Source of the DNA: VRUE01 sp963697695
GTDB taxonomy: Bacteria; Actinomycetota; Thermoleophilia; Solirubrobacterales; 70-9
Assembly (NCBI GenBank): GCA_963697695.1
Contig: OY969094.1
Location: forward strand, 248,001-312,000
Direction: 5' to 3'
Length of the DNA stretch: 64,000 nucleotides
Shown here: piece by piece, positions 54,041-62,358 of the stretch
Layout of the letters: each line of letters starts with the position of its first letter
Position numbering within the stretch: the stretch's first letter is position 1
The notes under the pieces: generated by a model
Database searches by the model: none
What the model saw: the letters and a program-made list of their open reading frames with translations, nothing else
Told to the model about the DNA's origin: nothing
Program-made: the position numbers and the translations under genes

Positions 54041-55113
54041 AGCTCGGCCAGCACGGCCTCGGTCACCTCGTCGGTGCCGACCGCGGTCTCCCCCTTGCCC
54101 GCAAGGTCTGGGGTGCGGAGGCCGCGGTCCAGCACCGCATCCACCGCCGCCTCGATCCGTGCCGCGTCCTCGGGGCGGCCGAGGCCGTGGCGCAGCATCA
54201 TCGCCGCCGAGAGGAAGGTCGCGAGCGGGTTGGCGATGCCCTGGCCGGCGATGTCCGGCGCGGAGCCGTGGACCGGCTCGAACAGGCCCGGCTCGCCGTC
54301 GGCACCGAGGCTGGCAGAGGGCAGCATCCCGAGCGAGCCGGTGAGCATCGCCGACTCGTCGCTGAGGATGTCGCCGAAAAGGTTCTCGGTGACGATCACG
54401 TCGAAGTCGGCCGGGCGCGAGACCAGCTGCATCGCGGCGTTGTCGACCAGCAGGTGGTCGAGCTCGACGTCGGGATAGTCGGGGGCTATGCGACCGACCG
54501 TCTCGCGCCAGAGCCGCGAGGTCTCGAGCACGTTGGCCTTGTCGACCGAGGTGACGCGCGGGGTGCGGCCCGAGCCCTCAGCCCGGCGCCGGGCGGCTTC
54601 GAAGCCCACGCGCGCGATCCGCTCGATTTCCGCGACCGAGTACTCGCAGGTGTCGTGGGCGACGTCGCCGTTGCGGCCGCTGTCGCCGAAGTAGATGCCG
54701 CCCGTGAGCTCGCGGACGACGAGCAGGTCGGTGCCGGCGATCCGCTCCTCGCGCAGCGGGCTGGACGCGACCAGGGCCGGACTGGGCCGCACCGGGCGCA
54801 GGTTGGCGTAAAGCCCCATCCCCTTGCGCAGTCCGAGCAGCCCCTGCTCGGGACGCGGCGCACTGGGATCGGTCGTGTCCCACTTGGGACCGCCGACGGC
54901 ACCGAGCAACACCGCGTCGGCGGACCGGCAGACCTCGAGGACCTCGTCCGTCAGCGCGGTCCCATGAACGTCGATTGAGCAGCCGCCCATCAACTGCTGG
55001 TCGAACTCGAACTCCCCCAGCGCCTCCAGCAGGCCCTGAGCGGCAGCGACGATCTCCGGCCCGATCCCGTCGCCGGGCAACAGGACTATGCGTGGGGCGT
55101 CCACGCGCGCCAC
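54037..55113 (-). CDS. leuB: 3-isopropylmalate dehydrogenase
   Basis: 358 residues from a GTG. IVLLPGDGIGPEIVAAA, AVLLGAVGGPKWD, LYANLRPVRP, RELTGGIYFG, VTSVDKANVLETSRLWRE, VDNAAMQLVSRPADFDVIVTENLFGDILSDE and FEPVHGSAPDIAG are all present. Oxidises and decarboxylates 3-isopropylmalate in leucine synthesis. It starts 37 nt after the methyltransferase, in the leuC-leuD unit. Confidence 0.96.
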   Translation of the reverse strand: MARVDAPRIVLLPGDGIGPEIVAAAQGLLEALGEFEFDQQLMGGCSIDVHGTALTDEVLEVCRSADAVLLGAVGGPKWDTTDPSAPRPEQGLLGLRKGMGLYANLRPVRPSPALVASSPLREERIAGTDLLVVRELTGGIYFGDSGRNGDVAHDTCEYSVAEIERIARVGFEAARRRAEGSGRTPRVTSVDKANVLETSRLWRETVGRIAPDYPDVELDHLLVDNAAMQLVSRPADFDVIVTENLFGDILSDESAMLTGSLGMLPSASLGADGEPGLFEPVHGSAPDIAGQGIANPLATFLSAAMMLRHGLGRPEDAARIEAAVDAVLDRGLRTPDLAGKGETAVGTDEVTEAVLAEL

Positions 55114-55150
55114 TCTAGACGTGCCACCATTTATGCGCCCCTATGGGTGC

Positions 55151-55936
55151 TCAACCGGTGGCACGTGCCTCGATGTTGAGGCGGACGTAGTCGAGGGTGA
55201 GCGGCTCGCCGGCCTCGGCGAGGACCGTTTCGGCAAAAGGAGCTCGCATCTCCTCGGGCAGCTGGGCCAGGTGCGGGCCGAGCGTCACGGTCGTGATGAA
55301 CTCGAGCGGGTGCTCGGGCGTAACCGGCTTCGGCTCGAGCCAGCAGCGCGCCTCGGCGAAGCCGGCCCGGCGCAGCCTCTCCTCCGTCTCCTCGGGGGGA
55401 GCGAAGTTCCACATGCCGCTCATCCCATCGAAGTGAGAGGCGAACTCCGGCTGCGCCGCCGCTGTGGCGATCGCCTTCGCGTACTCGGCGACGTTGCCCT
55501 GGCCGCCGCACTGGGCGACCAATCTCCCGCCTGGACGCAGCGCTACCCGCAGGCGCTCGAAGAGCCGGTCATGGTCGAGGATCCAGTGGAAGGTGGCGGT
55601 GGAGAAGATCAGGTCGACCGGCTGGTCGACTTCGAGCTCCGACAGGTCGGCGACCAGGTAGGTGACGTCTTGGCCCAAGCGCTCGCGCGCCTTGGCGATC
55701 ATCGCCTCGGAGCCGTCGACCGCGATCAGGCGCCCGTCGGGGACCCGTCGCGCCAGCTGCTCGCTGACCCGGCCGGAGCCGCAGCCGGCGTCGAGCACCG
55801 TCTCGTCGCCGCGCAGCTCGAGCCGGTCGAGCACGCCCATCCCCCATTCGAACTGGGGGTCGGAGACGGCGTCGTAGGTCTCGGCGTCCCACTCGCGCGG
55901 GCCGGTGTTGATCGCCCTGCCCGCGTCGCCGCTCAA
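55151..55936 (-). CDS. Class I SAM-dependent methyltransferase, trans-aconitate methyltransferase-like
   Basis: About 261 residues, start inferred at a TTG that overlaps the leuD stop (TTGA). SAM motifs: VLDAGCGSGRVSEQLARRVPDGRLIAVDGSEAMI, DLIFSTATFHWILDHD and LRPGGRLVAQCGG. The C-terminal part with FATP-like substrate lid (LEPKPVTPEHPLEFITTVTLGPHL) resembles Tam, which methylates trans-aconitate; yeast Tmt1 also methylates 3-isopropylmalate. Position between leuD and leuB makes a leucine-pathway tricarboxylate or isopropylmalate a reasonable candidate substrate. Confidence 0.82.
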   Translation of the reverse strand: MSGDAGRAINTGPREWDAETYDAVSDPQFEWGMGVLDRLELRGDETVLDAGCGSGRVSEQLARRVPDGRLIAVDGSEAMIAKARERLGQDVTYLVADLSELEVDQPVDLIFSTATFHWILDHDRLFERLRVALRPGGRLVAQCGGQGNVAEYAKAIATAAAQPEFASHFDGMSGMWNFAPPEETEERLRRAGFAEARCWLEPKPVTPEHPLEFITTVTLGPHLAQLPEEMRAPFAETVLAEAGEPLTLDYVRLNIEARATG

Positions 55937-56496
55937 AGCGCCGTCGTCACCGGCCCATGGTCGGCCGCGCCGGCGCCCTCGAAGGCGTCGATCGCCGCGC
56001 CGTTCTGCAGGGTGACGCCGATGTCGTCGAGGCCCTCGAGCAGACGGTGCTTGACGTCGTGCTCGATCTCGAACTCGAACACCCCGGCAGCGCAATCGAC
56101 CGTCTGATCATCGACGTCGATCCGCGCTTCGCCGGCCTCGGCGACGGCACGGCAGTGCGCCTCGTCGAGGATCGCCGGCAGCAGCCCGATCTTGGTGCAG
56201 TTCGAATAGAAGATGTCGGCGAAGGAGGGGGCGACGATCGCCTGGAAGCCGAAGTCCTCCAGCGCCCAGGGGGCGTGCTCACGCGAGGAGCCGCAGCCGA
56301 AGTTGGCGCCGGTGACGAGGATCGGGTTCGGCTCCAGCTCGATCTCGCCGTCGCGGATCCAGTCGTAGAAGAGGAACTCGCCGAAGCCGGTCCGCTCGAC
56401 CCGCTTGAGGAACTGCTTGGGAATGATCTGGTCGGTGTCGACGTCGGCCCGGTCCAGCACCGACACCTTGCCCTGAATGACGTCAATCGGCCTCAT
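55933..56496 (-). CDS. leuD: 3-isopropylmalate dehydratase, small subunit
   Basis: 187 residues. IQGKVSVLDRADVDTDQIIPKQFLKRVERTGFGEFLF, FGCGSSREHAPWAL and FYSNCTKIGLLP match. Together with LeuC isomerises 2- to 3-isopropylmalate, and in citramalate users also citramalate to methylmalate. Starts 2 nt after the leuC stop and overlaps the methyltransferase start. Confidence 0.96.
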   Translation of the reverse strand: MRPIDVIQGKVSVLDRADVDTDQIIPKQFLKRVERTGFGEFLFYDWIRDGEIELEPNPILVTGANFGCGSSREHAPWALEDFGFQAIVAPSFADIFYSNCTKIGLLPAILDEAHCRAVAEAGEARIDVDDQTVDCAAGVFEFEIEHDVKHRLLEGLDDIGVTLQNGAAIDAFEGAGAADHGPVTTAL

Positions 56497-56498
56497 CG

Positions 56499-57884
56499 CT
56501 AGCTCCAGTCTCTGATGTCGACGAAGTGGCCCTCGATCGCCGCCGCCGCGGCCATCTTCGGGCTGACCAGATGGGTCCGGCCACCCTTGCCCTGGCGGCC
56601 CTCGAAGTTGCGGTTCGAGGTCGAGGCACAGCGCTCGCCCTCGATCAGGGTGTCGGGGTTCATGCCCAGGCACATCGAGCAGCCGGCCTCGCGCCATTCG
56701 AAGCCGGCGGCGCGGAAGACCTCGTGCAGCCCCTCGGCTTCAGCATCGGTCTTGACCTGTTGCGAGCCGGGCACGACCATCGCCCGTACCGAGCCGGCGA
56801 CCCTGCGCCCGTCGACGATCTCCGCCGCCTCGCGCAGGTCCTCGATCCGCGAGTTGGTGCAGGAGCCGATGAAGACGCGTTCGGGAGCCACCTCGGTCAT
56901 CGGCGTGCCGGGCTCCAGACCCATGTAGGAAAGGGCGCGTTCGGCCGACTCTCGATCGGCCGGGGAGTCCATCGCCGCCGGGTCGGGGACCGAGTCGGTC
57001 ACCTCGACCACCATGCCGGGATTGGTGCCCCAGGTCACCATCGGCGAGATCGCCGCTGCGTCGACCTCGACCTCGGTGTCGAAGCCGGCGCCGTCGTCCG
57101 TGGGCAGCCGGCGCCAACGCTCCACCGCGGCATCGAACTCCTCGGGCGCGGCGGCGCGCCCCCGAACCCACTCGAAGGTGGTCTCGTCGGGGGCGATCAT
57201 GCCGGCGCGGCCGCCGCCCTCGATCGTCATGTTGCAGATCGTCATCCGCCCCGGCATCGACAGCGACTCGATCGCCGGGCCGGCGTACTCGACCGCGTGG
57301 CCGACCATGCCGCCGGTGCCGAGGCGGCCGATCGTCGCCAGGATCAGGTCCTTGGGGGTGACGCCGGCACCGAGCTCTCCCGAGTAGGAGATCCGCATCG
57401 TCTTCGGCCGCTTTTGCACGAGGCACTGGGTGGCGAGCACGTGCTCGACCTCGGAGGTGCCGATGCCGAAGGCCAACGCGCCGAAGGCGCCGTGGGTGGA
57501 GGTGTGGCTGTCGCCGCAGACGATCGTCATCCCGGGCTGGGTCACTCCCAGCTCCGGCCCGATCACGTGGACGATGCCCTGGCGGTCCGAGCCGAGCGAG
57601 TAAATGGGAATGCCGAACTCCTCGCAGTTGCGCTCCAGCGTCTCGACCTGGATGCGGGAGAGCTCGTCGGCGATCAGGCGCGCCACCTTGGTGCCGTCGG
57701 TGGGAACGTTGTGATCGGCGGTGGCGATCGTCTTGTCGGGCCGGCGCAGCTTGCGCCCGGCCAGGCGAAGGCCGTCGAAAGCCTGCGGGGAAGTCACCTC
57801 ATGGACCAGGTGCAGGTCGATGTAGATCAGGCCGTCGGAGACCTCGTGGGCCTCCCAGAGCTTGTCGAACATTGTCTTCGGCAT
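56499..57884 (-). CDS. leuC: 3-isopropylmalate dehydratase, large subunit
   Basis: 461 residues, aconitase family with a [4Fe-4S] cluster. MTMFDKLWEAHEV-type start (KTMFDKLWEAHEVSDGLIYIDLHLVHEVTSPQAF), DSHTSTHGAFGALAFGIGTSEVEHVLATQ, FIGSCTNSRIEDLR and GCSMCLGMNPD cluster ligands, and SNRNFEGRQGKGGRTHLVSP. Its GGAGG ribosome-binding site lies in the end of the regulator gene 3 nt upstream. Confidence 0.97.
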   Translation of the reverse strand: MPKTMFDKLWEAHEVSDGLIYIDLHLVHEVTSPQAFDGLRLAGRKLRRPDKTIATADHNVPTDGTKVARLIADELSRIQVETLERNCEEFGIPIYSLGSDRQGIVHVIGPELGVTQPGMTIVCGDSHTSTHGAFGALAFGIGTSEVEHVLATQCLVQKRPKTMRISYSGELGAGVTPKDLILATIGRLGTGGMVGHAVEYAGPAIESLSMPGRMTICNMTIEGGGRAGMIAPDETTFEWVRGRAAAPEEFDAAVERWRRLPTDDGAGFDTEVEVDAAAISPMVTWGTNPGMVVEVTDSVPDPAAMDSPADRESAERALSYMGLEPGTPMTEVAPERVFIGSCTNSRIEDLREAAEIVDGRRVAGSVRAMVVPGSQQVKTDAEAEGLHEVFRAAGFEWREAGCSMCLGMNPDTLIEGERCASTSNRNFEGRQGKGGRTHLVSPKMAAAAAIEGHFVDIRDWS

Positions 57885-57887
57885 TGG

Positions 57888-58490
57888 TCAGCCCCTCCTC
57901 AGGCCGGCTGCGATCACGGCAAGAAAGCGTGTCGGCTCCTCGCCTTCGTTCTCGAAATGGTGTGGCAAGTCGGCATCGAAGGTGACGCTGTCCCCCTCGC
58001 TCAGCTCGTGACGGGTGCCGTCGACGACCAGAGCCAGGGTGCCCGCCAGGACGACCGCGGTCTCGCGGCTGCCGGGCTCGTGCATCGGTGGGTCGTCGCG
58101 CCCGCCGGTGGTCGCGCCCGCGTCAAGCGTGTGCAGGGAGACGTCGGCCCGCTGTCCTGGCAACGGCGGGGTCAGCTCCTCGAAACGGTGGCCGCCACGC
58201 TCAAGCCGGCGGCGCTCGCCGGCCCGGCTGACGACGACGTGCTCTGCCTCGTCCAGGCGCAGCAGCTGCGAGAGCGTCAACTCAAGGCCGGCCGCGATCT
58301 TCGCCGCGACAGCCAGAGTCGGGCTCGTCTCCCCCCTCTCCACCTGCGAGAGCATCGGCGCGCTGACGCCCGAGCGCTCCCCCAGGTCGCGCAGCGAGAG
58401 TCCCATCGCCTCACGCAGCGCCCGCACGCGATTGCCAATCGCCGGCGCATCGTCAGTCGTGCTGCGGCTGTCAGGTGCGGTCACTTGCAT
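57888..58490 (-). CDS. XRE-family regulator with C-terminal cupin domain
   Basis: 200 residues. A helix-turn-helix at about 20-75 (IGNRVRALREAMGLSLRDLGERSGVSAPMLSQVERGETSPTLAVAAKIAAGL) and a cupin at about 110-197 (GSRETAVVLAGTLALVVDGTRHELSEGDSVTFDADLPHHFENEG). Cupin regulators of this type sense small metabolites and often control the gene beside them. It lies 3 nt before leuC, so it is probably the first gene of leuC-leuD-MT-leuB and may regulate it. An inverted repeat just upstream (58498-58513) is a possible own operator. The ATG at 58490 has no ribosome-binding site, so the mRNA might be leaderless. Confidence 0.88.
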   Translation of the reverse strand: MQVTAPDSRSTTDDAPAIGNRVRALREAMGLSLRDLGERSGVSAPMLSQVERGETSPTLAVAAKIAAGLELTLSQLLRLDEAEHVVVSRAGERRRLERGGHRFEELTPPLPGQRADVSLHTLDAGATTGGRDDPPMHEPGSRETAVVLAGTLALVVDGTRHELSEGDSVTFDADLPHHFENEGEEPTRFLAVIAAGLRRG

Positions 58491-58497
58491 TACGTCT

Positions 58498-58513
58498 GTA
58501 CGTTATCACGTAC
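58498..58513 (-). promoter_or_regulatory. Candidate operator of the XRE-cupin gene
   Basis: GTACGT-TATC-ACGTAC, a perfect 6-bp inverted repeat with a 4-nt spacer, ends 8 nt upstream of the ATG at 58490. Position and symmetry fit autoregulation by a dimeric helix-turn-helix protein. Confidence 0.4.
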
Positions 58514-58536
58514 GGTCCCAACAGCAACCCAAGACT

Positions 58537-58575
58537 GCAACGCGTTGTCCGGTACATAACCGGCAAACGCGTTGC
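58537..58575. terminator. Hairpin between leuA and the XRE-cupin gene
   Basis: GCAACGCGTT (58537-58546) and AACGCGTTGC (58566-58575) pair perfectly; CCGGT and ACCGG inside extend the stem after a small internal loop. It starts 8 nt after the leuA stop and could end leuA transcription, or act as a binding site, since each arm contains the palindrome AACGCGTT. Confidence 0.5.
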
Positions 58576-58582
58576 ACTAGGG

Positions 58583-60169
58583 CTACGGGCCGGGGGTGCG
58601 CTCGACGGCGGCCTCGGCGGTTGCCGCCTCGGCCTCGCGGATCGCGGCGCCCTCGAGGGCGTTGGAAAGCGCCCGCACGTAGGCACGGGCTGAAGCCTCG
58701 AGGATGTCGGTGGCGACGCCCTGGCCGGTCGCGAGGCGCCCGGCGGCGCGCAGCATCACGGTCACCTGGCCAAGGGCGTCCTCCCCCCCGGTCACCGCCT
58801 CGACCGTGTACTGGCGCAGCTCGCACTCGGTCCCGGTTGCCTTCTGGATCGCGTGGAAGATCGCGTCGACCGGGCCGTCGCCGCTCGACTCGCCCGCCGA
58901 CTCCTCGCCGGAGGGCATCTTCACCGCCACCCGAGCCAGCGGCTCGCGCCGGGAGCCGGCCTCGACCTCGAACCAGGCCAGCTCGTGGGCGTCGGCCTTC
59001 TCGCGCATCTCGTCGGAGACGATCGCCTCCAGGTCCAGCGCGGTGACCTGCTTCTTGCGGTCGGCGATCTCCTTGAAGCGCTTGAAGGCGGCGTTGAGGG
59101 CGTTGCCCTCGACCTTGAAGCCGAGCTGCTCCAGCGCGTCGCGCAACGCGTGGCGCCCGGAGTGCTTGCCCAGCACGATCGAGTTCGACTCCAGCCCGAC
59201 CTCGGTCGCGTCCATGATCTCGTAGGTGGTGCGCTCCTTCAGCACGCCGTCCTGGTGGATGCCCGACTCGTGGGCGAAGGCGTTGCGGCCCACGATCGCC
59301 TTGTTGGGCTGAATCGCGTAGCCGGTGAGGCGCGAGACCATGCGGCTGGTGCGAGCCAGCTCGCGGGTTTCGACGCCAGTCTTCAGCCCGTGCGTGTCCT
59401 CGCGGGTGCGGACCAGCATCACGATCTCCTCCAGCGAGCAGTTGCCGGCACGCTCGCCGATCCCGTTCACCGCGCACTCGACCTGACGGGCGCCGGCCAG
59501 CAGCCCGGCGTAGGAGTTGGCAACCGCCAGCCCCAGGTCGTCGTGACAGTGAACCGAGGTCTCGACCTCGCGCAGGGCAGGTACCAGCCCGTAGAGACGG
59601 CGGAAGTACTCGGCGTACTCCTCCGGCGTCGTGTACCCGACCGTGTCGGGGATGTTGACGACGGTGGCGCCCTCTTCGACCGCGATCGCACACACTTCGG
59701 CGGTGAACTCGATGTCGGCGCGGGTCGCGTCCATCGGCGAGAACTCGACGTCGTCGCAGTAGGACTTGGCCAGCGTCACCGCCGCCCGGGCCTGACCCTT
59801 GACGTCCTCGCGGTCGGTCTGCAACTGGTGCTCGATGTGAATGTCCGAGGTGGAGATGAAGGTGTGGATACGGGGGCGCTGAGAGTCCTTGATCGCCCCC
59901 CAGGCGGCATCGATGTCGGCCTTGTGGGTGCGGGCCAGGCCGCACACGACAGGGCCCTCGACGTTGCGGGCGATCGCCTCGACCGCCTCGAAGTCGCCGG
60001 GGGAGGTGATCGGGAAGCCGGCCTCGATCACGTCGACGCCGAGCCGCGCCAGCTGCTGGGCGATCTCGACCTTCTCCGCGGTGTTGAGCGAAATCCCGGG
60101 CGACTGCTCGCCGTCGCGAAGCGTGGTGTCGAATATGTGGACGCGGTTTGCGTCAGCTACAGGTGTCAC
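58583..60169 (-). CDS. leuA: 2-isopropylmalate synthase
   Basis: 528 residues from a GTG. VHIFDTTLRDGEQSPGISLNTAEKVEIAQQL, VIEAGFPITSPGDFEAVEAIA, SVHCHDDLGLAVANSYAGLLAGARQVECAVNGIGERAGN, NAFAHESGIHQDGVLKER and a C-terminal allosteric domain (AIFHAIQKATGTECELRQYTVEAVTGGEDALGQV). Condenses 2-oxoisovalerate with acetyl-CoA; usually inhibited by leucine through that domain. The ribosome-binding region GAGGAGAAGGAGAAGG is the exact complement of leucine codons in the upstream leader peptide, so translation is probably attenuated by leucine supply. Confidence 0.96.
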   Translation of the reverse strand: MTPVADANRVHIFDTTLRDGEQSPGISLNTAEKVEIAQQLARLGVDVIEAGFPITSPGDFEAVEAIARNVEGPVVCGLARTHKADIDAAWGAIKDSQRPRIHTFISTSDIHIEHQLQTDREDVKGQARAAVTLAKSYCDDVEFSPMDATRADIEFTAEVCAIAVEEGATVVNIPDTVGYTTPEEYAEYFRRLYGLVPALREVETSVHCHDDLGLAVANSYAGLLAGARQVECAVNGIGERAGNCSLEEIVMLVRTREDTHGLKTGVETRELARTSRMVSRLTGYAIQPNKAIVGRNAFAHESGIHQDGVLKERTTYEIMDATEVGLESNSIVLGKHSGRHALRDALEQLGFKVEGNALNAAFKRFKEIADRKKQVTALDLEAIVSDEMREKADAHELAWFEVEAGSRREPLARVAVKMPSGEESAGESSGDGPVDAIFHAIQKATGTECELRQYTVEAVTGGEDALGQVTVMLRAAGRLATGQGVATDILEASARAYVRALSNALEGAAIREAEAATAEAAVERTPGP

Positions 60170-60177
60170 GGGTCCTT

Positions 60178-60265
60178 CTCCTTCTCCTCTTGATTCGAAT
60201 GATCTTGTCTCTCGCGGCTCTCGCGCCGCCCAGCGCTATTCCCCCCGAGGGGGGAGGAGAAGGAG
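60178..60265 (-). promoter_or_regulatory. leuA translational attenuator: leucine codons complementary to the Shine-Dalgarno
   Basis: On the transcript, leader codons 11-14 CTCCTTCTCCTC (60265-60254) are a perfect 12-nt reverse complement of GAGGAGAAGGAG (60189-60178) in the leuA ribosome-binding region. Between them are CCCCCC/GGGGGG (60241-60254) and GCGGC/GCCGC (60214-60229) hairpins that could compete. A ribosome stalled on the Leu codons would cover the anti-Shine-Dalgarno and free the leuA site. Confidence 0.65.
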
Positions 60266-60295
60266 TAGCGCGAGGCTGTCGAGCCGGTACGTCAT
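60236..60295 (-). CDS. leuA leader peptide
   Basis: A 19-residue reading frame, MTYRLDSLALLLLLPPRGE, with ATG at 60295 and TAG at 60238-60236. Seven of 19 residues are Leu, five in a row (codons 10-14: CTA CTC CTT CTC CTC). It ends 66 nt before leuA, the usual place for an amino-acid attenuator peptide. A TACGCT hexamer about 15 nt before its ATG may be the -10 element. The function is regulatory; the peptide itself is not expected to act. Confidence 0.75.
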   Translation of the reverse strand: MTYRLDSLALLLLLPPRGE

Positions 60296-60386
60296 TCGCC
60301 GCCCGAGCTTAGCGTAGGCTGCCGCCATCGGCAACGAAGGCTCATCGGCTCCGATACCCCGGTCCACCTGGTTCGCACTGTTCGCA

Positions 60387-61736
60387 ATGGGGATTGCCGT
60401 GGTGGTGATCGCCAACGACTTCTCCGCGATCAACGTCGCCCTGCCGACGATGGAGGAGGACTTCGACACCAACATCAACACGATCCAGTGGGTGGTCAAC
60501 GCCTACGCGCTCACCTTCGGGGTGATGATCGTGACCGGCGGGAGGCTGGCCGACATGTTCGGGCGCCGAAACGCCTTCTTCCTCGGTACGGCGATCTTCG
60601 CCGTGATGTCGGCGCTTGGCGGCGCAGCGCAGTCGGAGGCCTGGCTGATCGCGAGCAGGACGCTGATGGGGATCGGCGGGGCGCTGATGTGGCCCGCGAT
60701 CCTCGGCATGACCTACGCCCTGCTGCCGAAAGAGAAGGCGGGACTGGCCGGCGGGATCATTCTCGGCGCCGCGGGGCTCGGCAACGCGATCGGGCCGCTG
60801 ATCGGCGGGGTACTCACCGATGCTCTCAGTTGGCGCTGGATCTTTTTCCTCAATGTGCCGATCTCCGTCTTCGCCGTCCTCGTCACATACCGGCTGGTCA
60901 AAGTCGCCGAGCCGGAGGCCGGCGAGCAGCGGATCGACTACGCCGGTATCGCGGCCCTCTCGCTCGGCCTCGTCTCCCTCCTCGTCGCCCTCGACCAGGC
61001 TGCCGACTGGGGACTCGGCGACCCGCGGGTGATCGGGCTGCTCGCCCTCTCGGCGGTCCTGATCGCCGCCTTTCTCCCGATCGAGCGCCGGGCCGGGCTC
61101 AGCGCCCTGGTCCCACGAGCCGTGATGGCCAACGAGAGCTTCCGCGCCTCCTGCCTGGCGATCCTGCTGATGTCGGCGACGTTCTTCGCTGCGCTCCTCT
61201 ATCTGCCGCAGTTCATGCAGCACCAGCTCGGCTACTCGCCGCTCGAGGCGGGCGTGGGGATGCTGCCGTTCCTCGCCACCTTCGCCCTAGTCTCCTTCGT
61301 CGCCGGACCGCTCTACGAGAGGCTCGGGGCCAAGCTGCTGGTAGCGGTGGGCGCTGCCTGCATCGCGATCGCACCGCTCGTCTTCTCCCTGGTCGACTCC
61401 GGCTCGGGGTACGAGTCGCTGATCGCCGGCATGGTCGTGCTCGGGATCGGGATCGGCAGCTTCTACCCGACCGCGACGACGGCCGGGGTCACCTCGGTGG
61501 ACGAATCGCAGACCAGCCTCGCCGGCGGGATCGTTTACATGTTCCAGATCGCCGGCGGCTCCATCGGGCTCGGTCTGACCACCGCGGTCTTCTCAGCCCA
61601 GCCGTCCTTCGTCGACGGCATCCAGGCGGCCTTCCGGCTCGACGCGGCACTCTCGTTGCTCGGCTTCCTGGTCGCGCTCTTCTTCGTCGGCGGCCGGCTG
61701 GTGGGCCGACGGAGCAGCGAAGAGGCAGCGACTTAG
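60387..61736 (+). CDS. MFS transporter, DHA2 (14-helix) drug-efflux type
   Basis: 449 residues, mostly hydrophobic with about 14 membrane segments. Motif A between helices 2 and 3 is GGRLADMFGRRNAFFLG; motif C-like GAAGLGNAIGPLIGGVLTDALSWRWIFFLNVPI is typical of DHA2 antiporters (EmrB/QacA). Probably proton-driven export of a small hydrophobic molecule; substrate unknown. The ATG lies inside helix 1 and no other start is found before an in-frame stop. Divergent from leuA. Confidence 0.9.
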   Translation: MGIAVVVIANDFSAINVALPTMEEDFDTNINTIQWVVNAYALTFGVMIVTGGRLADMFGRRNAFFLGTAIFAVMSALGGAAQSEAWLIASRTLMGIGGALMWPAILGMTYALLPKEKAGLAGGIILGAAGLGNAIGPLIGGVLTDALSWRWIFFLNVPISVFAVLVTYRLVKVAEPEAGEQRIDYAGIAALSLGLVSLLVALDQAADWGLGDPRVIGLLALSAVLIAAFLPIERRAGLSALVPRAVMANESFRASCLAILLMSATFFAALLYLPQFMQHQLGYSPLEAGVGMLPFLATFALVSFVAGPLYERLGAKLLVAVGAACIAIAPLVFSLVDSGSGYESLIAGMVVLGIGIGSFYPTATTAGVTSVDESQTSLAGGIVYMFQIAGGSIGLGLTTAVFSAQPSFVDGIQAAFRLDAALSLLGFLVALFFVGGRLVGRRSSEEAAT

Positions 61737-61761
61737 AGCAGCCGGCGCAGCGCTCGCCAGG

Positions 61762-62319
61762 TCACTGGTCCTGGCGGATGTTGTCGGGGCCCGAGCCTCC
61801 GACGAAAGAGTCCTTGCCGAACCCGCCCCGCAGGAGGTCCTTACCGGGGCCACCGGAAATCGTGTCGTTGCCGTCGCCGCCGAAGATCAGGTCGGCACCA
61901 CCACGACCGAAGAGCTGGTCGTTGCCGTCGCCGCCGATCAGCTTGTCGGCGGCATCGCCGCCGGTGAGGGTGTCCGCTCCCGGGCCGCCGCGCATCGTCA
62001 CCGGCGCCGGAACGTTGGCCGCCACCGTGATTGAGTCGTTCCCATTGCCGGTGTTGATTTCGAAGCCGGCCACGATCTGCGCCCGGCAGATCAGCTCGTT
62101 CGGGTTGCCTGGCGCGTTTTCGCAAACGGCGCCGCCAACCTCCAGAGGAGCGACCGAGTCGATCACATAGCTGCGCCCGTCCGGCGTGAGCCAGATCCGG
62201 ATCATGCTCTGTTCTGCGCCACCCGCCAGGACCACGGTGTAGGCGGGTTCAGCGGCATGAGCGAATGCCCCGGCCTGCGCCGCCAGGATCGCCAGCAGAA
62301 TGAGAATCGCCTTCTTCAT
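61762..62319 (-). CDS. Exported protein with RTX-type calcium-binding repeats
   Basis: 185 residues. Signal peptide MKKAILILLAILAAQAGAFAHA. After a domain with two cysteines, the C-terminal half has five or six RTX nonapeptides (GGPGADTLTGGDAADKLIGGDGNDQLFG, GGDGNDTISGG, GGFGKDSFVGGSGPDNI), which wind into a calcium-binding beta-roll. Calcium outside the cell would fold it. No catalytic domain; role unknown. Convergent with the MFS gene. Confidence 0.85.
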   Translation of the reverse strand: MKKAILILLAILAAQAGAFAHAAEPAYTVVLAGGAEQSMIRIWLTPDGRSYVIDSVAPLEVGGAVCENAPGNPNELICRAQIVAGFEINTGNGNDSITVAANVPAPVTMRGGPGADTLTGGDAADKLIGGDGNDQLFGRGGADLIFGGDGNDTISGGPGKDLLRGGFGKDSFVGGSGPDNIRQDQ

Positions 62320-62358
62320 CGAGAAATCGGGGCCCGCCTCGGCCCGAGGAAAAGGTGC

